This document shows positions 8,455 to 16,211 of a stretch of 32,271 bases of DNA, one piece after another (within the stretch, counting starts at the first letter, position 1; each line of letters begins with the position of its first letter). Source of the DNA: Rhizobiales bacterium 64-17 (GTDB taxonomy: Bacteria; Pseudomonadota; Alphaproteobacteria; Rhizobiales; Xanthobacteraceae); the NCBI GenBank assembly GCA_001899285.1, contig MKWA01000002.1, positions 168,289-200,559 of the forward strand, read 5' to 3'. The position numbers and the translations under genes were made by a program. The notes below the pieces were generated by a model, which saw only the letters and a program-made list of their open reading frames with translations, was not told where the DNA came from and did not search any database.

Positions 8455-8523
8455 AGCGTCTTCAGGCGAAGGGGATGCCGGTTCGCGTCAAGAACGCAAA
8501 AATAACACCTAGCCAAAACAAAA
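8452..8523 (+). repeat. Degenerate intergenic repeat beginning TAGAGCG (copy 1)
   Basis: The stretch starts TAGAGCGTCTTCAGGCGAAG, contains CCGGTTCGCGTCAAGAACGC and ends in AAAACAAAA. From memory, it resembles a family of short dispersed elements common between genes in Bradyrhizobium and Rhodopseudomonas, with the pattern TAGAGCGTTTTC...CCGGTTCGCG...AAAACGC...CAAAACAAA. A second, shorter relative is at 9674. The end of this copy supplies the T-tract of the minus-strand terminator that follows. Confidence 0.5.
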
Positions 8524-8549
8524 CCCGCTTAGGAGAAATCCCAAGCGGG
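8515..8549 (-). terminator. Terminator downstream of the cold-shock gene
   Basis: CCCGCTT at 8524-8530 pairs with AAGCGGG at 8543-8549, and the stem extends inward through GG/CC with one bulged A. On the minus strand the hairpin is followed by TTTTGTTTT. It lies about 110 bases past the stop of the minus-strand csp gene. No T-tract follows on the plus strand, so it mainly serves the csp transcript. Confidence 0.65.
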
Positions 8550-8659
8550 CTCTGGCTACCTCAAGCGCCACACCTAATCCCGGTACATCCGCGGAAATCA
8601 GATCGTCGCGAGCGATAAGGTCTGTCTAGACACCGATCGTGTCTATTTGATGAACGCAA

Positions 8660-8869
8660 TCAGACCGGGCGGATGTTGGCGGCGGCGTTCTTGCCGCTGC
8701 GGCGGTCCGCTTCGATGTCGAACGTGACCTTCTGGCCTTCGTTCAGCGTGCTCATGCCGGAACGCTCGACGGCGCTGATGTGCACGAACACATCCGGTCC
8801 GCCGGCATCCTGAACGATAAAGCCGAAGCCTTTGTTGGGGTTGAAGAACTTCACGGTACCTTGAGCCAA
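8660..8869 (-). CDS. Cold-shock domain protein (CspA family)
   Basis: This encodes 69 residues, the standard length for a single cold-shock domain. RNP1 is KGFGFI at residues 13-18 and RNP2 is VFVHI at 27-31, the aromatic surface that binds single-stranded RNA or DNA. The protein acts in the cytoplasm as an RNA chaperone. The start is a TTG at 8869 giving [14 protein letters not shown], with GGAGA six bases upstream. The nearby ATG at about 8882 is out of frame, and the TTG start matches the conserved N-terminus. About 110 bases of 3' leader precede the terminator. There is over 200 bases of upstream non-coding DNA, enough for the structured 5' leader usual for csp genes, though I could not assign a specific structure. 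Whether it is cold-induced or constitutive cannot be told. Confidence 0.95.
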   Translation of the reverse strand: MAQGTVKFFNPNKGFGFIVQDAGGPDVFVHISAVERSGMSTLNEGQKVTFDIEADRRSGKNAAANIRPV

Positions 8870-9083
8870 GACACGTCTCCATGCGCATAAACGCGCGTTT
8901 GCCCGCGCGAACCATTCGCGCTGGCGTCAATCCGGATTTGCGTTGGCTTGGTAAAGGCCCGCCGCAATACGGAAATTAAGCAATGCGGCGCTTAAGTCAG
9001 GGCAGAAACAAGGTCAGGCGAAATCGCGAACGCCGGTCTCATAGACGGTCCGGCCGGAAATAGCAACGGAGGGCCGGCGGGCG

Positions 9084-9422
9084 TCACTGCCTCGGCCCGA
9101 CGGTGCCGGTCACCTTCAGGCGCGACGACTTTACCCAGCCGGATACGGTGTTGCCGGTCTTCGGGTTGGAGTACATCACCGAGGTCCAGCTTTTGGTTTG
9201 CGCATAGGCGATCAATGCGTCTTTCGGGATGACGAACACGCCCGGCATGGCACAGCCCGCCTGCGGCGCGGAATGGAACGGCAGGCGTCCGCTGCCGACG
9301 ACCACGGCCGCGAGTGGTGGCGACAGCGCCGGCGCGGCGTCGCTGCCGGTGGCGGGTTCCTCGCAGGCGGCGAAGGCGCCGGTGGAGAGAAGCATGAGCA
9401 CGGTGGCAAGAAGGGATTTCAT
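9084..9422 (-). CDS. Secreted SH3-like domain protein
   Basis: This encodes 112 residues. Residues 1-18 form a signal peptide (MKSLLATVLMLLSTGAFA) with likely cleavage before ACEE, so the mature protein is periplasmic. The C-terminal half looks like a bacterial SH3 fold: VGSGRLPFHSAPQAGC, then a beta-rich region ending GWVKSSRLKVTG, where the GWV-x-S-x-L signature is typical of SH3b domains. Two cysteines (in AACEE and AGCAM) could form a disulfide. SH3b domains often bind cell-wall peptides, but a role here is not established. The ATG at 9422 follows CCGGAG with 8 bases between. It is divergent from nothing nearby and appears to be monocistronic. Confidence 0.8.
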   Translation of the reverse strand: MKSLLATVLMLLSTGAFAACEEPATGSDAAPALSPPLAAVVVGSGRLPFHSAPQAGCAMPGVFVIPKDALIAYAQTKSWTSVMYSNPKTGNTVSGWVKSSRLKVTGTVGPRQ

Positions 9423-9556
9423 CGGGATGACTCCGGATCGCCGTGCGCCGCCGGCAGAGCCGTTCGGTGAATACCGGCTATCTTACGCCATTGGGTCGGC
9501 CGGGCCGCAGCGAAGGTTCAATCGCTCCCGGTCATTCTGCTATCAGACTGGCTGAT

Positions 9557-9632
9557 TGGTGAGCTCGGCGGGATTCGAACCCGCGACCCCATGATTAAAA
9601 GTCACGTGCTCTACCGACTGAGCTACGAGCTC
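9557..9632 (-). tRNA. tRNA-Lys (UUU anticodon)
   Basis: Read on the minus strand this is a 76-base tRNA with encoded CCA. The acceptor stem is GAGCTCG / CGAGCTC (7 bp, perfect), the D-arm contains AGCTCAGTCGGTAGAGC, the anticodon loop is CTTTTAA giving UUU, and the T-arm is GCGGGTTCGAATCCCGC. The discriminator base is A. No integrase or attachment-site duplication was seen next to it. Confidence 0.97.
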
Positions 9633-9673
9633 CACCTGCGGGGGTGTGTAGGGGCGTCGTTCCGTCCGGTCAA

Positions 9674-9745
9674 TAGAGCGTTTTCGGGCGGCGTGGATAG
9701 CTCTAACCCCTCGCAAGAGCGACGGAATCTGCTCTAAACTGGTGC
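9674..9745 (+). repeat. Degenerate intergenic repeat beginning TAGAGCG (copy 2)
   Basis: TAGAGCGTTTTCGGGCGGCG followed by TGGATA matches the first 26 bases of the copy at 8452 with six differences; the rest diverges. The end (GACGGAATCTGCTCTAAAC) is itself reminiscent of sequences often seen next to such elements in Bradyrhizobium relatives, from memory. It lies between tRNA-Lys and the amidohydrolase gene and may overlap the promoter of the latter. Confidence 0.4.
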
Positions 9746-9760
9746 CAAATCGAGGAACCC

Positions 9761-10933
9761 ATGCCGATCGTCAACCGCATCGCCGACCTGCACGCCGACA
9801 TCACCGCCTGGCGCCGGGATATCCATGAAAATCCGGAGTTGATGTACGACGTCCACCGGACGGCGGCCACGGTCGCCGAGAAGCTCAAAGGCTTCGGCTG
9901 CGACGAGGTGGTCACCGGCATCGGCCGGACCGGCGTGGTCGGTGTCATCAAGGGGCGCAAGCCGGGCGGCGGTGAGCGGCGTGTCATCGGCATGCGCGCC
10001 GACATGGACGCGTTGCCGATCGCGGAGGCGACGGGCCTGCCTTACGCCTCGAAAACTCCCGGCAAGATGCACGCCTGCGGCCACGACGGGCATACGGCGA
10101 TGCTGTTGGGGGCTGCCCGCTATCTCGCGGAGACCCGCAATTTTGCCGGTACGGCGGTTGTCATCTTCCAGCCGGCCGAGGAAGGTGGCGCCGGCGGCAA
10201 GGCGATGTGCGATGACGGCATGATGGCTCGTTTCGGCATCGACGAGGTTTACGGCATGCACAATTCGCCGGGCATGCCGGTCGGTTCGTTCGGCATTCGC
10301 GCCGGTGCGATGATGGCGGCGACCGACGCCATCATCATTGATATCGAGGGCAAGGGGACGCACGCGGCGCGACCGCATCTCGGCATCGACCCTGTCTTGG
10401 TCGGCGCGCAGATCATCAACAACCTGCAGTCGGTCGTGGCGCGCAGCGTCGATCCGCTGAAATCGGGTGTGGTGTCGATCACGATGTTCGAGGCGGGCAA
10501 TGCGGAGAACGTGATCCCGCAAAAGGTGCAGTTGCGCGGCACCGGCCGCACGCTGGCGCCGGAGGTGCGCGATCTGCTCGAACGGCGCGTGCGCGAGGTG
10601 GTGGAAGGCACCGCCGCGGCCCATGGCGCGACCGCGACACTCACTTATCAGCGCCAGTATCCGGTGCTGGTGAACCACGAGCAGCAGACCGATTTCGCCG
10701 CCGGCATCGCGCAGCAGGTCGCCGGCGCTGAACGGGTCGACACGCGTTTTCCGCCGATGATGGGTGGCGAGGATTTTTCCTACATGCTGGAGGAGCGGCC
10801 GGGCGCCTTCATCTGGGTCGGCAATGGCGACAGCGCCGGGCTGCATCACCCGGCCTACAACTTCAACGACGAGACGATCCCGTTCGGCACGTCGTACTGG
10901 GTGCGGCTGGTGGAGACGGCACTGCCGGCCTGA
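9761..10933 (+). CDS. M20 family amidohydrolase (hippurate hydrolase / N-acyl amino acid hydrolase type)
   Basis: This encodes 390 residues. It shows the M20D pattern: WRRDIHENPEL near residue 17, MRADMDALPI at 78-87, the metal-binding HACGHDGHTAML at 104-115 (Cys106, His108), FQPAEEGGAGG at 136-146 with the catalytic glutamates, His167 in YGMHNSPG, and GGEDFSYM plus LHHPAYNF near the C-terminus for the last metal ligand. The interposed dimerisation domain includes GKGTHAARPHLGIDP. Enzymes of this group remove acyl or aryl groups from amino acids (hippurate, N-acetyl amino acids, indole-3-acetyl conjugates) using two divalent metals in the cytoplasm; the substrate here is not determined. The ATG at 9761 follows GAGGAA. 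The gene is transcribed alone and ends at a strong terminator. Confidence 0.92.
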   Translation: MPIVNRIADLHADITAWRRDIHENPELMYDVHRTAATVAEKLKGFGCDEVVTGIGRTGVVGVIKGRKPGGGERRVIGMRADMDALPIAEATGLPYASKTPGKMHACGHDGHTAMLLGAARYLAETRNFAGTAVVIFQPAEEGGAGGKAMCDDGMMARFGIDEVYGMHNSPGMPVGSFGIRAGAMMAATDAIIIDIEGKGTHAARPHLGIDPVLVGAQIINNLQSVVARSVDPLKSGVVSITMFEAGNAENVIPQKVQLRGTGRTLAPEVRDLLERRVREVVEGTAAAHGATATLTYQRQYPVLVNHEQQTDFAAGIAQQVAGAERVDTRFPPMMGGEDFSYMLEERPGAFIWVGNGDSAGLHHPAYNFNDETIPFGTSYWVRLVETALPA

Positions 10934-10954
10934 CGCATCGACACTGCTAAAACG

Positions 10955-10987
10955 AAAATGGCCGGGAGCGATCCCGGCCATTTTTTT
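10955..10987 (+). terminator. Strong bidirectional rho-independent terminator
   Basis: ATGGCCGGGA and TCCCGGCCAT form a perfect 10-bp stem with loop GCGA, flanked by AAA on the left and seven T's on the right, so the stem can extend. It lies between the convergent amidohydrolase and ndvB genes and should stop transcription from both sides; the plus-strand T-tract is the longer. Confidence 0.93.
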
Positions 10988-11009
10988 ATGTGTGATGCGT
11001 GGTGCGTCG

Positions 11010-13667
11010 TTACGGCACCAGTTCCTTCTGACTTTCCGCAGCGGGCGCCTTGGCGATGGCAGCACGTTTCGGCAGCGCATCGAGCAACAGGGTCTCGACG
11101 TTGCGCCAGAAGGCGAAGTCGTTGAGACGGCTGTTCTCGAAGGCCGCGATGGTGACGGCCGCGAGGAACGGCAGGCTCTGGATCATCAGCACCGCCGCGA
11201 ACAGGTTGATCTCGCGGATCTCCTTGGCGTTGGTGGCGATCAGCACGCCGGCGCCGAGCAGCAGCAGCGCGGCGATCACGGCTTCCCAGAATGCCTGGAA
11301 GTCGTTGGCGCGGCGCAGATTGCCGGAGCCTTTCGCGGTGACGACGAAGGGCAGGTGGTCACGCACCAGACCGAAACCGACCGCGCGCGCCACGGTCCAC
11401 TGCACCGACATCGCCGCGAACACCGAGCGGAACATCTGGCCGACGGTCATCGTCACGCGAAGACGATAGAGCGCGATGAAGTGCAACAGCGAGACCGCGA
11501 AGCTGGCGATGATCGGCACGGTGAGGATCTTGTCCGGTACCGCGATGTCGAGGAAGGCGACGAACGGCACCCAGAGGATGTTGAGCAGCGCGACAACCAC
11601 GCCGAGGCTTTCCGCGCCGAGCCAGTTGAGCCAGCCGAACGAGAATTCGCGCTTCTGTTCGCGGGTCAGCAGGCTGCGACCCGGCAGGAACCGCCGCCAG
11701 TGCTTCTTGATGATCTGGAAGCCGCCATAAGCCCAGCGATGCCGCTGCTTCTTGAACTGGTCGAACGTATCCGGCAGCAGGCCGTGGCCGTAGCGCTTGT
11801 TGGTGTAGTGGGTGTGCCAGCCAAGCTCGAGAATGGTCAGGCCGAGGTCGGTATCCTCGCAGATCGTGTCGGTCGGCCAGCCGCCCGCGGCATTGAGCGC
11901 GGCGCGGCGCACCAAGCACATCGTGCCATGGACGACGATGGCATTGACCTCGTTCCGTTGCACCATGCCGATGTCGAAGAAGCCGGCATATTCGCCGTTC
12001 ATCGCTTCATGCACGACGCTGCGCGCGCTATCGCGATGATCCTGCGGCGCCTGGACGATGCCGACCTTGGGATCGGCAAAGGCAGGGACGAGATCCTTGA
12101 GCCAGTCCGGATGCACGACATAGTCGGCGTCGATCACGCCGATGATCTCGGCGTCCGGCGCGGTATGTTCGTCGAGCGCGATCCGCAGCGCGCCGGCCTT
12201 GAAGCCCTTGACGTTCTGCAGATTGAGGAACTTGAAGCGCTCGCCGAGCAGCTTGCAGTGCTCCGCGATCGGGTCGGTGAGGGATGGGTCGGTCGTGTTG
12301 TTCATCACGACCAGGCATTCAAAGTTCGGGTAGTCGAGCCGCGCGACGGAATCGAGCGTCTGACGCAGCATCTCCACCGGCTCCTTGTGGGCCGGAATGT
12401 GGATCGACACCTTCGGCGCGCCCGCCGGATCGGCGAGCGCCGGAACCAGCGACGGCGCAGCCGAAATCAGCCGCAGCGGACGACGGCCGAATGCGACGGC
12501 GGCAATTTCCTCGACGCGCGCCAGCATGATCGCGACCAGCGGGATCAGCAGGACGATGCCGAGACCCAGCGCGAACACCGCGCCCGGCACCAGATAGTGC
12601 GCGGTCCAGAACCCGAACACATGCGCGAACCAGTAGCCGGCGATATTCGCCGCACCGACCATCAGCGTCGCCTGCGCGACGGTGACGCCGGTCATGGCGA
12701 ACACCGGGATCGACAGCAGCAGGCCGAGCAGCAGGGCCATGCCGCCGATCTTCCAGTGGTCGGGGTCGGTCAGGGGACCGGTCCAGCTGAACTTGGCGTG
12801 ACGCGAGGCGTCGTACATGCCCCAGTACGGACCGACGCCGCCTTCGTTGGTCTTCCAAGGCTGGTCGATGGCTTCGACGATGTTGTAGTCGATGCCGTAC
12901 GCCTCCGCCTTCGAGGCGAAGGTGCGCAGGATTTCCGCCTGTTCGAGACGGCCCGGATTGGCGTTCTTGAAGTTGTAGCCGGCGCTCGGCCAGCCAAACT
13001 CGGCGATGACGATCCGCTTGCCGGGATAGAGGCGGCGCAGCGTGTCATAGCCGCCGATGGCGGCATCGACGGCGGCGCGGTCCGACACGCCTTCCCAGTA
13101 CGGCAGGATATGCACGGCGATGAAGTCGACCGCCGAAACAAGTTCCGGATGATCGCGCCACACGCTCCAGATTTCACCGGTGGAGACCGGCACCGGCGAC
13201 GAACGCTTCACGCGCTGGATCATCTGGATCAGCTCGTCGACCTTCACGTCGTCGCGGTAGATCGTTTCGTTGCCGACGATCACGCTCGACACGTTGCTGT
13301 TGCGCCGTGCGAGGTCGATCACCGACTTGAGCTCGCGCTCGTTGCGCGCCTTGTCCTTGTCGATCCAGGCGCCGACGCTGACACGCAGGCCGTATTCGTT
13401 GGCGATCGACGGCACCATCTCGACGCCGGAGGTGGCGGAGTAGGTACGCACCGCGCGCGTCAATGGAGCGAGCGCCTTGAGGTCGGAGCGGATCTGCGAT
13501 TCCGCCGCGCGCGTCGAATCGGGATGATGATTGCCGGCGAACGGCGCATACGACACGCTCGCGAGCTGATTGGTGACATCCGGTGCGGTAACGACTTCGC
13601 GCGTGAGGGCCCAAAGCCCGGCATGCACGCACGCAACTAGCGCGACAACGGCAGCGACAGAGCGCAT
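11010..13667 (-). CDS. ndvB: Cyclic beta-(1,3)-glucan synthase NdvB: GH17 domain fused to GT2 glucosyltransferase
   Basis: This encodes 885 residues in three parts. A first membrane helix (residues 4-21) anchors a periplasmic GH17 domain (about 33-300) with both catalytic glutamates: E134 in VGNE and E223 in AEFGWPSAG. Membrane helices follow (about 309-383). The cytoplasmic GT2 domain (about 418-650) has SIHIPAHKEP, the D513-x-D515 metal/UDP site, ED at 604-605 and the processive QRHRW at 641-645. Further helices lie at about 687-845. This is the architecture of Bradyrhizobium NdvB, which makes beta-1,3-glucan from UDP-glucose for cyclic periplasmic glucans. GH17 domains of this type act as transglycosylases that remodel or cyclise the chain. 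The start at 13667 has no clear Shine-Dalgarno. The ndvD-like gene lies upstream on the same strand with a 212-base gap; ndvC is divergent beyond it. Confidence 0.92.
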   Translation of the reverse strand: MRSVAAVVALVACVHAGLWALTREVVTAPDVTNQLASVSYAPFAGNHHPDSTRAAESQIRSDLKALAPLTRAVRTYSATSGVEMVPSIANEYGLRVSVGAWIDKDKARNERELKSVIDLARRNSNVSSVIVGNETIYRDDVKVDELIQMIQRVKRSSPVPVSTGEIWSVWRDHPELVSAVDFIAVHILPYWEGVSDRAAVDAAIGGYDTLRRLYPGKRIVIAEFGWPSAGYNFKNANPGRLEQAEILRTFASKAEAYGIDYNIVEAIDQPWKTNEGGVGPYWGMYDASRHAKFSWTGPLTDPDHWKIGGMALLLGLLLSIPVFAMTGVTVAQATLMVGAANIAGYWFAHVFGFWTAHYLVPGAVFALGLGIVLLIPLVAIMLARVEEIAAVAFGRRPLRLISAAPSLVPALADPAGAPKVSIHIPAHKEPVEMLRQTLDSVARLDYPNFECLVVMNNTTDPSLTDPIAEHCKLLGERFKFLNLQNVKGFKAGALRIALDEHTAPDAEIIGVIDADYVVHPDWLKDLVPAFADPKVGIVQAPQDHRDSARSVVHEAMNGEYAGFFDIGMVQRNEVNAIVVHGTMCLVRRAALNAAGGWPTDTICEDTDLGLTILELGWHTHYTNKRYGHGLLPDTFDQFKKQRHRWAYGGFQIIKKHWRRFLPGRSLLTREQKREFSFGWLNWLGAESLGVVVALLNILWVPFVAFLDIAVPDKILTVPIIASFAVSLLHFIALYRLRVTMTVGQMFRSVFAAMSVQWTVARAVGFGLVRDHLPFVVTAKGSGNLRRANDFQAFWEAVIAALLLLGAGVLIATNAKEIREINLFAAVLMIQSLPFLAAVTIAAFENSRLNDFAFWRNVETLLLDALPKRAAIAKAPAAESQKELVP

Positions 13668-13879
13668 AACGTCAACTCAACTGGGGCAGAGAACCACGGC
13701 CCCGAACCCGTCCCCAAGGCTCGGTCGCGGCTTTTTGCGGCAGTGCAGCATAACCCGCTAGTCGGCGGAACTTCAAGTAGAGAGAGGTCGTGGCGAATTC
13801 AGGGCGGCACATCTCTGCAATGCAATTTTTGAGGTCCGGACGGTGAGCCTGGATTTCAGGCGTCGGATACCAACGCCGG

Positions 13880-14365
13880 TCAGCGTGTGGTGGTTCCGTC
13901 GCTTTGCGGAACCTGTGCGGCGGCGGCCGGTGCCGGGGTTTCCGGGTTGAGCCAGCAGGTATGGACCCGGCTGTTGAGGGTGTCCTGCTGTTTCGGGTCG
14001 ATCGGACCCTGCTTGACCACGCAGCGGAAGGTGGTCTGGACGTGGCTGCCGGGGCAGCCGAACCGGTCGTACAAGTCGAGATGCCGGAAGGCGGTGTCGA
14101 GATCGTCGCGCCAGAGCAGACTGACCACCCGGCGGCCGAGCCAGACGCACTCGGCATTGGCCGCGGGCCCGGTGAGAACGCGGGCAGCCTCGGCGATTTC
14201 GTCGATTTTCTTCTGGCTGTCCTTGGCCTGCGCTTCCTTGGCGGCTTCCTGCGCCTTGGCGTCGGCCGGCTTGTCGGCGTTCTGTGCGTGAAGCGCGGTG
14301 AGCGGCACGACAGCCAGCATTGCCGTCGCGACAGCCAAGCGGAAACCTACTCGCATAATACCCAT
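13880..14365 (-). CDS. ndvD: Small periplasmic beta-(1,3)(1,6)-glucan biosynthesis protein, NdvD-like
   Basis: This encodes 161 residues. An N-terminal signal peptide or anchor (residues 5-27, ending ALHAQ) is followed by a charged Ala/Lys/Glu helix (29-62), then a folded region with four cysteines at 73, 104, 115 and 137, suited to two disulfides in the periplasm, and a Pro/Ala-rich tail. It sits between ndvB and ndvC. In Bradyrhizobium japonicum a third gene needed for cyclic glucan production, ndvD, was reported in the ndvB-ndvC intergenic region and predicted to have one membrane segment. Position and topology therefore suggest NdvD, although the published product is larger (26 kDa against about 17 kDa here), so the symbol is tentative. 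The start at 14365 lacks a clear ribosome-binding site; Met4 is an alternative. Confidence 0.72.
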   Translation of the reverse strand: MGIMRVGFRLAVATAMLAVVPLTALHAQNADKPADAKAQEAAKEAQAKDSQKKIDEIAEAARVLTGPAANAECVWLGRRVVSLLWRDDLDTAFRHLDLYDRFGCPGSHVQTTFRCVVKQGPIDPKQQDTLNSRVHTCWLNPETPAPAAAAQVPQSDGTTTR

Positions 14366-14490
14366 GATTTATCTGTTTTTTTGTTGGACGGCTCGGCTTC
14401 CCCTGCGTCAGCCCAATGCCGCCGGATTGGGTCAGCATTACGGCCAATAGCTGCGGCTTTGTCCAGTGTCGCGCGACGATTTGCTTAAGA

Positions 14491-14539
14491 CGCGCCGCGC
14501 GCTGCAGCGGCATGCCAGCTTGGCAGAGCGGGCGGCGCG
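14491..14539. promoter_or_regulatory. Nested inverted repeats in the ndvD-like/ndvC divergent promoter region
   Basis: An outer pair, CGCGCCGC at 14491-14498 and GCGGCGCG at 14532-14539, encloses an inner pair, TGCCA at 14513-14517 and TGGCA at 14521-14525. The whole sits 74-122 bases upstream of ndvC and 126-174 bases upstream of the ndvD-like start. The inner dyad could be a regulator site; the outer arms could arise from high GC alone. Confidence 0.3.
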
Positions 14540-14612
14540 CGATAATCCGACTAGATCGGCCGATCGTCGCGCACGGTGCGGCATGGGCGCGGGATGAAGG
14601 GCGCGAGGCGCG

Positions 14613-16211
14613 ATGGCACGACCGATCGGGTTTCTGGCACTGGCGGCGGCGGCGGTCGTCGCGGTCTGGTGGTGGCTCGGCACGCCGATCGCGATGCCGC
14701 ATGCGCCGATGGCGGCCGGCGACAAGCTCAACTGCATCTCCTACGCCCCGTTCCGCGATAGCCAGAGCCCGCTCGACGGGCCGATGACCGTGCTGGCGGC
14801 GCAGATCGACGGGGATCTGGCCCGGCTCGCCAAAATCTCCCGCTGCGTGCGGACCTATTCGACTGATTTCGGCCTCGACCAGATCGCAGGCCTGGCCGGC
14901 AAGCATGGCCTCAAGGTGATCCAGGGGCTCTGGCTGTCGAGCAACCGGGACAAGAACCGCGATCAGATCGAGACCGCCGTGGCGCTCGCCAACCGTCATC
15001 GCGACGTGATCGAGGCGGTGGTGGTCGGCAACGAGGTGCTGCTGCGCGGCGAGCTTGCCGCCGCCGATGTGATCGCGGCGCTGCGCGAGGTGAAGTCGCG
15101 CGTGCCGGTCCCGGTCACTTACGCCGACGTCTGGGAGTTCTGGCTGCGCAATCCGGCGCTGTTCGACGCGGTCGATTTCATCACCATCCATATCCTCCCG
15201 TATTGGGAGGACTTCCCGATCCCGGCGCGCAGCGCCGCGGCGCATGTGGACGAGATCCGGCGCAAGGTCGCCGCCGCGCTTCCGGGCAAGGATATTTTGA
15301 TCGGCGAGGTCGGTTGGCCGAGCGCCGGCCGCATGCGTGAAGGCGCGCTGCCGTCACCGGCGAATGAGGCGCAGGTGGTGCAGGACGTGGTCGCCCTGGC
15401 GAAGCGTGCCAACTATCGCGTCAACATCATCGAGGCGTTCGATCAGCCGTGGAAGCGGCGGCTCGAAGGCACGGTTGGTGGCCATTGGGGCATCCTCGAC
15501 AACGACACGCGCGCGCCGAAATTCGCCTGGGGCGAGGCGGTATCGAACCATCCGCGCTGGGCGTGGCAGGCGGCGTTCGGCGTTGGCCTCGTACTCGTGA
15601 CCTTCGCGGCGGCGATCATGATCGCGCGACGTCGCGATCAGCCATTGCGGACGAGCGATTGGGCCGCGATCGCTCTCGCCGCTGCGACCGGCGGCGTGCT
15701 GTCCGGCTGGGCACTCGCCGTCGCGCCGGTGGAAAGTCTCGGACTGGGCGGCTGGATGCGTTCGGTCGCGCTGTGCGCCGTCGCGGTGCTCGCGGCGCCG
15801 TTATCGGCCGCGGCCATCGCCGTGCGCATGCCGGCGCCCGGTTTCGCCGACATCCTCGCCGATGCGCGCCGCACGCAGCCCTGGCTGCGGTTCGGCTACG
15901 GCATCGTGCTCATCATCACCACGGCGCTGGCGATCCAGATCGTGCTCGGTCTGGTGTTCGACCCGCGCTACAAGGATTTTCCGTTCGCGGCGCTGACGGC
16001 GGCAACGGTGCCGTTCCTGCTGCACGGTCTGTGCGTGCGCGGCAGTGGCGTTCGTGGCATCTCGGAAATGCTGGCGGCGGCGATGCTGGTGCTCGGCATC
16101 GGCTACATCGCGCCGAACGAGAGTTTCGCCAACTGGCAGTCGCTGTGGCTGTGCGGCGCGCTGTTCTTGCTGGCGATTACGCTGGTTCGGGTGCGCGGCG
16201 CGCAAAGCTGA
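14613..16211 (+). CDS. ndvC: NdvC-like glucan-modifying membrane protein: GH17 domain with C-terminal membrane helices
   Basis: This encodes 532 residues. After a membrane segment or signal anchor (about 5-22) comes a GH17 domain (about 37-305) closely paralleling that of the NdvB protein: NCISYAPFRDSQ, VGNE with E141, HILPYWEDF, GEVGWPSAG with E232, and FDQPWKRRLEGTVGGHWG. About six to seven membrane helices follow (from residue 318 to 525). There is no GT2 domain. In Bradyrhizobium japonicum, NdvC of about 62 kDa is needed for the beta-1,6 linkages in the cyclic glucan; size, domain and location match. The likely role is transfer of beta-glucosyl units in the periplasm to create 1,6 links or close the ring, which is inference from the family. 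The ATG at 14613 follows GAGG. The last 35 bases overlap the convergent membrane-protein gene. Confidence 0.88.
   Translation: MARPIGFLALAAAAVVAVWWWLGTPIAMPHAPMAAGDKLNCISYAPFRDSQSPLDGPMTVLAAQIDGDLARLAKISRCVRTYSTDFGLDQIAGLAGKHGLKVIQGLWLSSNRDKNRDQIETAVALANRHRDVIEAVVVGNEVLLRGELAAADVIAALREVKSRVPVPVTYADVWEFWLRNPALFDAVDFITIHILPYWEDFPIPARSAAAHVDEIRRKVAAALPGKDILIGEVGWPSAGRMREGALPSPANEAQVVQDVVALAKRANYRVNIIEAFDQPWKRRLEGTVGGHWGILDNDTRAPKFAWGEAVSNHPRWAWQAAFGVGLVLVTFAAAIMIARRRDQPLRTSDWAAIALAAATGGVLSGWALAVAPVESLGLGGWMRSVALCAVAVLAAPLSAAAIAVRMPAPGFADILADARRTQPWLRFGYGIVLIITTALAIQIVLGLVFDPRYKDFPFAALTAATVPFLLHGLCVRGSGVRGISEMLAAAMLVLGIGYIAPNESFANWQSLWLCGALFLLAITLVRVRGAQS

Noticed and set aside
9557-9632. tRNA-Lys as an integration site
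   Set aside because: No integrase, no duplicated tRNA 3' end and no mobile genes are present on either side.
10764-13640. A 958-codon plus-strand open frame
   Set aside because: It is antisense to ndvB, whose GH17 and GT2 motifs are all in place. The antisense product is rich in His, Asp and Arg with no domain; this is a usual artefact of GC-rich coding DNA.
13773-15245. A 490-codon minus-strand frame across the ndvD-like and ndvC genes
   Set aside because: It runs antisense through the GH17 domain of ndvC and is in another frame from the ndvD-like protein, which has a clear signal peptide.
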